DNA of 57,648 nucleotides, from NCBI GenBank assembly GCA_003158745.1, contig PMLC01000028.1, positions 11,487 to 69,134 on the forward strand, read 5' to 3'. The position numbers were made by a program, and so were the translations under genes. The notes under the pieces are model-generated. The model saw only the letters and a program-made list of their open reading frames with translations, was not told the DNA's origin and ran no database searches. The stretch comes from Acidobacteriota bacterium. Its GTDB lineage: Bacteria; Acidobacteriota; Thermoanaerobaculia; Thermoanaerobaculales; Thermoanaerobaculaceae. Below are positions 52,001 through 57,648 of this stretch, piece by piece. The first letter of the stretch is position 1, and each line of letters opens with the position of its first letter.

Positions 52001-52660
52001 CCGAAGTCGACTGCCGAGTACATCCAGGCGACCAGCCGCGTCGGCCGCAGCCGGCCGGGCATCGTCTGCACCGTCTACAACTGGGCGCGGCCTCGCGACC
52101 TCTCGCATTTCGAGCGGTTCGAGCACTACCACGCGACGTTCTACAAGCACGTCGAGGCGCTGTCGGTCACGCCGTTTTCGACGGGTGCCATCAAGCGCGG
52201 CCTCGCCGGGCTCCTCGTCGGTATGCTCCGCCAGCGCGGCACCGAGATGAACCGCAACGACGCCGCGGGCCGCATCCAGAAGACCGACCCCGCGGTCGAC
52301 GAGATCATCGAGCACATCGCCAAGCGCGCGAGCCTCGTCGGGACGACCGCCGCCGGGGACGAGTGCCGAGCGCAGCTCCGCCACAAGGTCGACCTCTGGA
52401 GCGCCGAGGCGCAGAACCGCGCCGGCGGCCGCACGCTCACGTTCGACGCCTCCCGGGGGAAGGACCGCGGCACCTCCGTGGCGCTCCTCCAGCGCCCGGA
52501 CCTCGAGCACTGGGAGGAGTTCACCTGCCTCAACTCCCTCCGGGAGGTGGAGCCGACGGTGAAGCTCATCGCCCTTGACGCCGGCGGCCTGGACGAGGAC
52601 GCAGCGTCGGACCGCGCCGCGCCGCCCGCGGCCGATCCCGTCACCCCGGAGCAGCCATGA
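49013..52660 (+). CDS. drmA: DISARM helicase DrmA
   Basis: 1215 residues from ATG 49013. The N-terminal part (to about 450) has no familiar domain. The SF2 helicase part has Walker A PTGGGKTEAY (about 487-496), the DExH-like QDELH (about 746-750), KVVASTATIRN and the late helicase segment ATNMISVGVDVKRLG with QATSRVGRSRPG. A zinc-like cluster (CPWC near 613, CGDPAGAC) is inserted between the motifs. DrmA with DrmB is the core of all DISARM systems. It overlaps drmB by ATGA. Confidence 0.92.
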   Translation: MPDIVTSPPSDLELRSRLIELSVKDLLGPAGGEREEIAERNVRDRYLVGVLAPATWTHTGTAKGTRVKEATPLSGGGEEDDEETPAIPDELAAGGGDSLDDGTTDQDVPVTQAHFPSSIGLTFSVSADATSIEVEARWGQYLREVKEEQINERTGKPFRVWRRFPRGGTITIPLTSGPIRSQMVDAECPAVEVQGRVRKREHSTVVTLFLVNGQELSRPRDASFVFQPLLRVIAPGGAAAFVRKAPLRSADAIDPAIRLEEDRLELLYRRHVEFAVGHGVGVHAEVSAEAPDRATAVETRIVPHYEVPRSTPPTAADTAINPAFAALDGLVLDMKELAARPGAEVRDKLAPLTAAYCAWINAEEKLAKETALGPLADAARSALDAARRNLERIEEGLDLLASDPQAARAFAFMNEAMWLQRTHSIYSERVRRGESPDFATEVDVPANRTWYPFQIAFILLNLPGLTRLDHPDRGPDQLATADLLFFPTGGGKTEAYLGLAAYTMAIRRLQGPIGGRGGEPGLAVLMRYTLRLLTIQQFQRAAALLCACEVIRRREADKGKATWGSEPFRIGLWVGQKTTPNWTEDAAEAIQQHRGNQAGFSAGAGTPYQLTACPWCGQEIKAGRDLQATHGPSQVGRTFTYCGDPAGACPFSRRQAPDEGLPVVVVDEEIYRRLPSMLIATVDKFAQLPWRGEVGMLFGQVDGRCERHGFRSPEIEDSGTHPKAGALPPAKTVPFGPLRPPDLIIQDELHLISGPLGSLVGLYETAVDRLCSWEVDGKVVRPKVVASTATIRNAPAQVHALFLRRVNVFPPQGLDVRDSFFSVQRAPSAEEPGRYYLGICAPGRRLKAALIRVYVAFLCAAQTLYETHGQQVDPWMTLVGYFNSIRELGGMRRLVDDDVASRAKKMDARGLAKRFLTPSRDLEELTSRIRSEDIPYILDRLEAVFDPATEWKAGKPDERADERAKTRRRLAVLLATNMISVGVDVKRLGLMVVGGQPKSTAEYIQATSRVGRSRPGIVCTVYNWARPRDLSHFERFEHYHATFYKHVEALSVTPFSTGAIKRGLAGLLVGMLRQRGTEMNRNDAAGRIQKTDPAVDEIIEHIAKRASLVGTTAAGDECRAQLRHKVDLWSAEAQNRAGGRTLTFDASRGKDRGTSVALLQRPDLEHWEEFTCLNSLREVEPTVKLIALDAGGLDEDAASDRAAPPAADPVTPEQP

Positions 52661-54519
52661 GCACGTCCCACCTCCTCCGTAAGTCCGAGGTCGGCGAACT
52701 GCGCCCCAGCCAGCTCCTCACGACGTTCGGCGTCGGCTCCCTCATCGACCTGCCGAACCTCTCCGTGCTCGTCATGGGCCTCGACGACTGGCAGACCGCG
52801 AGCGCGACGGAGATCGGCGAGCCGCGCCTCCTGCGCTCCGTGCAGCGGGCGCTCGGCGCCCAGGTCACGAAGCTCCTCACGCCGCCGCGCGGGCCGGAGA
52901 CGCCGGGGCGGACCAACTGGTTCGACGAGTCGCACCAGATCGGCGTGCCGGTGGCGCCGTTCCCGCGCTGGATGGTGTGCTCGAAGTGCCGGCTCCTCGC
53001 GCCGCTGTCGTCGGGTTTCTTTAGCCCGCAGCAACCGGCCTACCGGCCGCACCAGACCCGGTACGTGCACACGAACTGCCCGAAGCCGGGCAAGCCGCCG
53101 ACGGCGGTGCCCGCGCGCTTCGTCGTCGCCTGCGAGAAGGGCCACCTCGACGACTTCCCGTGGGCCGCGTACGCCCACCGCGGCCAAGGCACCTGCACCG
53201 GCCCCCTCGAGCTGTACGAGTGGGGGGCGACCGGCGAGGCCGCCGACATCGAGGTGCACTGCCGCACGTGCGACCGGAAGCGGCGCATGGCCGAGGCGTT
53301 CGGCAAGGAGAACCAGGAGAACCTGCCGGCCTGCACGGGGCGCCGACCCTACCTGCGCGACCACCAGCCAGGGGGCTGCGACGAGCCGCACGTCCGCGCG
53401 ATGCTCCAGGGCGCCTCAGGGCTCTGGTACTCGGTCCTCGTGTCGGTGCTGTCCATGCCCGTGCAGAAGGCGGATGCCCTCGCGCAGCTCGTCGAGGAGG
53501 AATGGCCGACCCTTGAGAAGGCGACGAGTCGCGAGGTCCTCGCGGCGTTCCGGCAGATCGGGCAGCTCAAGGCGTTTGCCAAGTACACCGACGACGAAGT
53601 GTGGGCCGCGATTGAGCGGCACCGCCAGCCGGCGCCCGAGGCGGAGACGAACCCGACCGACCTCAAGGGGCCGGAGTGGCAGGTCTTCTCCAACCCCACA
53701 GCCGTCCCGCGCAGCCGCGACCTGAAGTTGCGGGCGGTGGACCCGCCCCCGAGCTTCATCCAGCAGCTCGAGCGAGTCGTGGTCGTCGACAGCCTGCGCG
53801 AGGTCCGGGCGCTCATCGGCTTCACCCGCATCCAGTCGCCGCGCGACTTCGACTCGCCCCTCGACCTCCCCGAGAGCACCCGCGCCCCGCTGTCGCGTCA
53901 GCACCCGACCTGGGTGCCGGCGTCCGAGACCCTCGGCGAGGGCATCTTCCTCCAGTTCTCTGAGGCGGCCATCGCGACCTGGGTGAAGTCGACCGCGGCC
54001 CGGAAGCGAGAAGTTGACCTGCGGACCTCCCACGAGCGCTGGCGGGCCAAGCACAACCTCGACCCATCCGTCGGCTTCCCGGGCATGCGCTACGTCCTGC
54101 TCCACAGCCTGTCGCACGCGCTGATCCGCGAGTTATCGATGGAGTGCGGCTACACGACGGCTTCCATCGGGGAACGGATCTACTGCAGCAACCCCGGCGA
54201 GGGAGGGCCGACGGCCGGCATCTTGATCTACACGGCAGCGCCCGACAGCGAGGGGACACTCGGCGGACTCTCGGCGCTCGGCGCAACCGACCGCCTCGAA
54301 GGGCTCCTGCAGCAGGCGCTGGAGCGCTCGCGGTACTGCTCCTCCGACCCGCTCTGCGCGGAGCACCAGCCGCAAATCGACGACAGCCTCCACGCGGCGG
54401 CCTGCCACGCCTGCTTGTTCCTGCCGGAGACGTCGTGCGAGCGGGGCAACAAATTCCTCGACCGCGCGGTCCTGGTCGCTACGTTCGAACAGCAGGGTCT
54501 CGAGTTCTTCCCGAGCTGA
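52657..54519 (+). CDS. drmB: DISARM DUF1998 protein DrmB
   Basis: 620 residues. The start RKSEVGELRPSQLLTTFGVG is characteristic of DrmB. Cys pairs CSKC, CEKG, CRTC and the C-terminal HAAACHACLFLPETSCERGN typical of DUF1998 are present. DrmB forms a complex with DrmA that senses or engages DNA. Its ATG overlaps the drmA stop, implying 1:1 translation. Confidence 0.92.
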   Translation: MSTSHLLRKSEVGELRPSQLLTTFGVGSLIDLPNLSVLVMGLDDWQTASATEIGEPRLLRSVQRALGAQVTKLLTPPRGPETPGRTNWFDESHQIGVPVAPFPRWMVCSKCRLLAPLSSGFFSPQQPAYRPHQTRYVHTNCPKPGKPPTAVPARFVVACEKGHLDDFPWAAYAHRGQGTCTGPLELYEWGATGEAADIEVHCRTCDRKRRMAEAFGKENQENLPACTGRRPYLRDHQPGGCDEPHVRAMLQGASGLWYSVLVSVLSMPVQKADALAQLVEEEWPTLEKATSREVLAAFRQIGQLKAFAKYTDDEVWAAIERHRQPAPEAETNPTDLKGPEWQVFSNPTAVPRSRDLKLRAVDPPPSFIQQLERVVVVDSLREVRALIGFTRIQSPRDFDSPLDLPESTRAPLSRQHPTWVPASETLGEGIFLQFSEAAIATWVKSTAARKREVDLRTSHERWRAKHNLDPSVGFPGMRYVLLHSLSHALIRELSMECGYTTASIGERIYCSNPGEGGPTAGILIYTAAPDSEGTLGGLSALGATDRLEGLLQQALERSRYCSSDPLCAEHQPQIDDSLHAAACHACLFLPETSCERGNKFLDRAVLVATFEQQGLEFFPS

Positions 54520-54521
54520 CC

Positions 54522-55313
54522 ATGGACCATCCAGCGAAACGCCTCGCCACTGCCGCAACGAAGCTCGCGGCGGAGCTGCCGCCCGAGCTGGTCGAGGTCG
54601 CCTCCGAGGTGCTTCTCTCTTCGGCCGACCTCGCTGCCGCGAAGCGGGGAATCGCCGAGCGCGTCGCGCACCCGCAGTTCCGCCGGACCATTGCCAGGTT
54701 CATCACGAATTGCGAGGGCTTCGGGGTACTGCCGCCCGTCGCGATCGGTGCGGCGCTCCTCACCGCGGCTGCGTCCGAGCAGGCGAGCCGCGCTCGCCAA
54801 GAGGTCGAGGTCGCCTGGACCGGACCTCACAGCGAGGCGGTCGCGTTCCGGCGCACCGAGCAGGCGATCCTGCAGATCCTCGACTCAGCCAAGTTGCGTA
54901 TAACGCTCGTTTCGTACGCCGTCTACGCGATCCCACGGGTCCGCGAGGCGCTTGTTCACGCGGCCAAACGGGGGGTGCGCATCACCGTGATTCTCGAGAC
55001 CCCCGACCACGTGAGCGGGCAGGGCGCCTACGACACCCTGCGCGCAATGGGCGCCGAGGTGGCGGCCTGCTCGAGCGTGTACTACTGGCCGCAGGAGAAG
55101 CGCCCGAGAGAGGGTGGCAAGACCGGCATCCTCCACGTGAAGTGCGTCGCCGCCGACGGGCATTGGCTCTTCGTGTCTAGCGCTAACCTCACGGAGTACG
55201 CCTTCTCGATCAACATGGAGCTCGGCGTGCTCATGACCGGCGGCCCGGTTCCCACTCAGGTTGAGTCGTTGTTTGACTCCCTGATCGCTACCGGAACGCT
55301 GACCAGCCTCTGA
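54522..55313 (+). CDS. drmC: DISARM phospholipase-D-like protein DrmC
   Basis: 263 residues from ATG 54522, 2 nt after the drmB stop. A PLD-type fold with one HKD motif (His205, Lys207, Asp212: HVKCVAAD) followed by SSANLTEYAF. Earlier, ILDSAKLRITLVSYAVY and GVRITVILETPD form the matching beta strands. One HKD per chain implies a dimer, as in Nuc-type nucleases. In published DISARM work drmC was dispensable for activity in one host. It closes the five-gene set. Confidence 0.9.
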   Translation: MDHPAKRLATAATKLAAELPPELVEVASEVLLSSADLAAAKRGIAERVAHPQFRRTIARFITNCEGFGVLPPVAIGAALLTAAASEQASRARQEVEVAWTGPHSEAVAFRRTEQAILQILDSAKLRITLVSYAVYAIPRVREALVHAAKRGVRITVILETPDHVSGQGAYDTLRAMGAEVAACSSVYYWPQEKRPREGGKTGILHVKCVAADGHWLFVSSANLTEYAFSINMELGVLMTGGPVPTQVESLFDSLIATGTLTSL

Positions 55314-55402
55314 AGCGGCGAGATCCCGAGTTGCCACCGCGAGGACCCTTACGACTTGCGTCCGCGTTGCTAGGTGTACGTTCGTTGTAGCAGAATGAGT
55401 GC

Positions 55403-56407
55403 ATGCGTGTGCCAGATCTCGCCAAGGCGCTGGCTGATAGAGTCCTCGCCATCGCTTCGGAAAAGGGACTCTCAGAGGTTATCGACCTGGATGCCCTGGC
55501 AGTCGAGCTCGGGGAATCTGACAGCCGGAAAGTCAGCGACGCCGGCATGCTGCTCCAGTCTCGCGGGATGATCGCCTTCGTGGCTGACAACGCAAACGTA
55601 GTCCGGGCGAAGCCCGAGTTACTGCTTGAGGGGATTCAGCTAGTGGGCGCGCAGAGAACTGAAGGAACAAGCCAAGATGGCGAGGTGGAGACCGAACTGA
55701 TTAAGCTTCGCGAGGCGGCCGCCCGGCTTCCCCTGGGGGAGTGGGCAGCGGTAGACCGCGTCCGTGGAATGCTCAAGATGATCATCGCCAACGGGTGGGG
55801 GGCGGAGAGCCACTACTTATCAGATTGGAAACGCATCTCATTCGAGTTTGGCGTTGGGGTGGACTTTGAAAGCGGGTTTGCGCTCTACAAGCAAGAGCTC
55901 CTTAACCTCATTGACACAATGCTCCAGGAGAAACGCCTCTTTCGTCCTGCGCGCCGCGACGATGGCGGCAGACAAAAGGACGGTGGCGAGCGACAAGGAA
56001 CTGAAAACTATGTCGATCTCGGTCGGATTGGAGCAATGAAGGCGCTCACGTCCAGCAGTTTCGACCTCACCAGGTTGGTTGCAATGTGCGAAGAACTGAA
56101 TCGGTGTTGGCGGTCCGGTTGCGTCATCGCTGTTGCGATGCTTGTTAGGGCGATTATCGACCACGTCCCACCCATCTTCGGATTCGGTACGTTCGCGGAG
56201 GTTGTGGACAGATATCAAGGGTCCAGGTCATTCAAGGAACTGATGACGGAGTTGCAGGCCCAATCACGCAAGGTGGCGGATCAATACCTGCATGTACGCA
56301 TCCGTCCCAAAGAAGATGTCCCCACCCCAGTGGGAGTAGATTCCCGGAAGCCCCTCGATGCGCTACTGGGCGAAGCCATCAGACTATTGACGGTAAACAA
56401 GCGCTGA
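55403..56407 (+). CDS. Uncharacterised protein next to DISARM
   Basis: 334 residues. The N-terminal 80 are helical and winged-helix-like; a middle segment (about 85-185) contains ISFEFGVGVDFESGFALYKQ; the C-terminal 120 carry AMLVRAIIDHVPPIFGFGTF and SRKVADQYLHVRIRPKED, a helical domain that I recognise from hypothetical proteins in defence islands but cannot name. Base composition is lower in GC than the chromosome outside the island. Its own promoter is probable (89-nt gap after drmC). Function unknown; a defence role is only guilt by association. Confidence 0.6.
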   Translation: MRVPDLAKALADRVLAIASEKGLSEVIDLDALAVELGESDSRKVSDAGMLLQSRGMIAFVADNANVVRAKPELLLEGIQLVGAQRTEGTSQDGEVETELIKLREAAARLPLGEWAAVDRVRGMLKMIIANGWGAESHYLSDWKRISFEFGVGVDFESGFALYKQELLNLIDTMLQEKRLFRPARRDDGGRQKDGGERQGTENYVDLGRIGAMKALTSSSFDLTRLVAMCEELNRCWRSGCVIAVAMLVRAIIDHVPPIFGFGTFAEVVDRYQGSRSFKELMTELQAQSRKVADQYLHVRIRPKEDVPTPVGVDSRKPLDALLGEAIRLLTVNKR

Positions 56408-56612
56408 GCCCCGCAGGGATGGCGGTACAGGCCACCCAGGTTCCCGGGCCCGGTTCCCCAGGGCGCGCAAAAGGGCGAAACGCTTTGCAAGAACCCGACT
56501 CAGTGTCTGCCGTGCACTTGGCATCTGAGTTCGGATTCGGGGTTGCGAATGTGCATCGCGCCTAGGCCACCGCTCTAACAGCAATAGCGATGATATCGTG
56601 CCTTATGGGCCA

Positions 56613-57596
56613 ATGTTCGTAGACCCACGCAGCGATCCCAAGCCCCCTGTGCGCGGGCGCCCTCTCCGGGTCACAGGGGACGAACGCCAGATCGCAGACC
56701 TGATGAACCTGTGCAAGGCCGGGCGCATCTACGCGGTTGAGCGCTGGATCGCCGCGGGGCATCCGATCCAGGTCGCACATCGCGATGAAGAGCCGTGGCA
56801 GTGCCCGGGGACGCCGCTCTCGGTGGCGATCGAGTCCGGCCAGTATGACCTGACCTTCCTGCTGTTGTGCAACGGGTATCGGGCTGAGCTGGAACCCCAG
56901 TCGCCCTTGAACCTCGCGCTTCGCCGCCGGGCTTGGGACTATGTCGACCTGCTCCTGGCGTGGGGTGCCGACCCGACGGCGACCGATCCGGATGCCGTGC
57001 TTGGCACCTATCAGCTCTCGTTGATGGAGCGTTTCTGGGATCTCGGCCTGGATTTGACACGAGACGGAAGCCTCGCCTACTACCTCTCAGAGTCGACCCG
57101 TAACAAGCCAGCGTATGGGTGGGCCAAACGGCATCACGAAGAGCCCCGGGTGGCCAATGCGCTGGCGCTTGCGTTGGGCGAAGCCGTGTGGGAGGACCGC
57201 GAGAAGGCGGTGGCGCTGCTCGTGTGGGCTGGCGCAGATTCACATCGCCGAGTCCCAAGCCTGAGGTATTCGAGCGAGGACGAGGATGATGACGGTGACC
57301 GCAGCTCGGCGATCGAACTCGCCGTCATGTTCGGGCATGGCGACCTCTTGAAGTACCTCTCGCCGAACCCGGATCTCGACGACTTCGACGAGCTGTGGGA
57401 GTCGGTCTGTGACCCGGTTACCGTGGACCGGCTCTTCGATCTTCAGCCGCCTCGTGACTTGTCGAACGCGATCAAGCGCAACGTCTCGCGGATGAGCTGG
57501 CGGTACTGGGACGATTCGAACAGCCGGGCGTTGTCAAGGGCGGTGGAAGAGTGTACCGGCAGGGCGGTCGAAAAGTGGACCACTTCGGAGGGTTGA
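56613..57596 (+). CDS. Ankyrin-repeat-like protein
   Basis: 327 residues from ATG 56613 (FVDPRSDPKPP); GTG 56598 would add five. Ankyrin-like helix pairs: NLCKAGRIYAVERWIAAGHP, TPLSVAIESGQYDLTFLLL, SPLNLALRRRAWDYVDLLLAWGAD and AIELAVMFGHGDLLKYL. An acidic stretch (EDEDDDGD) falls between repeats. Such proteins mediate protein contacts. No signal peptide. A 205-nt gap without recognisable features precedes it. Link to DISARM is unproven. Confidence 0.65.
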   Translation: MFVDPRSDPKPPVRGRPLRVTGDERQIADLMNLCKAGRIYAVERWIAAGHPIQVAHRDEEPWQCPGTPLSVAIESGQYDLTFLLLCNGYRAELEPQSPLNLALRRRAWDYVDLLLAWGADPTATDPDAVLGTYQLSLMERFWDLGLDLTRDGSLAYYLSESTRNKPAYGWAKRHHEEPRVANALALALGEAVWEDREKAVALLVWAGADSHRRVPSLRYSSEDEDDDGDRSSAIELAVMFGHGDLLKYLSPNPDLDDFDELWESVCDPVTVDRLFDLQPPRDLSNAIKRNVSRMSWRYWDDSNSRALSRAVEECTGRAVEKWTTSEG

Positions 57597-57597
57597 T

Positions 57598-57648
57598 GAG
57601 CCAGGCAGGCGGAGGGAGGGCGTAGCCCGACCGGAGACTGCCTGGCTC
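57598..57648. repeat. Inverted repeat at the window end
   Basis: GAGCCAGGCAG (57598-57608) and CTGCCTGGCTC (57638-57648) are perfect 11-bp arms around a 29-nt GC-rich centre. It starts 2 nt after the ankyrin-like gene. It could be a terminator-like or REP-type hairpin; the window ends exactly at the right arm, so a longer element cannot be excluded. Confidence 0.6.

Overview
The window is about 57.6 kb of high-GC DNA. It looks like the chromosome of a Gram-negative bacterium: it carries an outer-membrane FadL porin, a TonB/ExbB/ExbD energiser and lipoproteins. The mix of RsbW/PP2C partner switching, NtrC-type regulation, a sugar-phosphate microcompartment and a PerR-rubrerythrin module would suit an acidobacterium of the Thermoanaerobaculia/Holophagae kind. 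That placement is an inference from gene content only.

Left part (1-13.9 kb). A holB-tmk pair on the minus strand is followed on the plus strand by a signalling block: a membrane PDZ/GAF/PP2C phosphatase and a sigma-54 activator in one transcript, then an RsbW-like kinase, a STAS antagonist and a second PP2C phosphatase. A dyad and a textbook -24/-12 promoter lie between the activator and the RsbW operon, so the activator probably drives that operon. Next come a FadL porin with a secreted GDSL hydrolase, and a two-gene bd-like quinol oxidase whose large subunit ends in a haem-c domain.

Middle (13.9-23.7 kb). Housekeeping genes: threonine aldolase, a double-domain M16 peptidase, recN, tsaC, gamma-carbonic anhydrase, hisS, a polytopic membrane protein and a YpsA-like protein.

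Microcompartment locus (23.66-29.05 kb, minus strand). Eight tightly packed genes encode a full shell set (one BMC-H, two BMC-T, three BMC-P), a CoA-acylating aldehyde dehydrogenase with an N-terminal targeting helix, and an RpiB-DeoC fusion. Inferred chemistry: 2-deoxyribose 5-phosphate is split to glyceraldehyde 3-phosphate plus acetaldehyde, and the aldehyde is oxidised to acetyl-CoA inside the shell. This matches the sugar-phosphate-utilising (SPU) class of microcompartments.

29.1-41.1 kb. A TPR-lipoprotein/tonB/exbB/exbD/exbD operon, panE, a PerR/rubrerythrin/Fe-S protein/DUF3501 oxidative-stress module, a STAS-like protein, a gamma-glutamyltranspeptidase lipoprotein and two Trm112-domain genes.

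41.4-55.3 kb. Just after a tRNA-Arg(TCG) gene lies a class 1 DISARM anti-phage locus, drmD-drmMI-drmA-drmB-drmC. The methyltransferase gene drmMI is broken by one in-frame TAG, and its 3' part is much poorer in GC than its neighbours. An uncharacterised gene, an ankyrin-like gene and an inverted repeat close the window. No CRISPR array, rRNA, integrase or transposase was seen.
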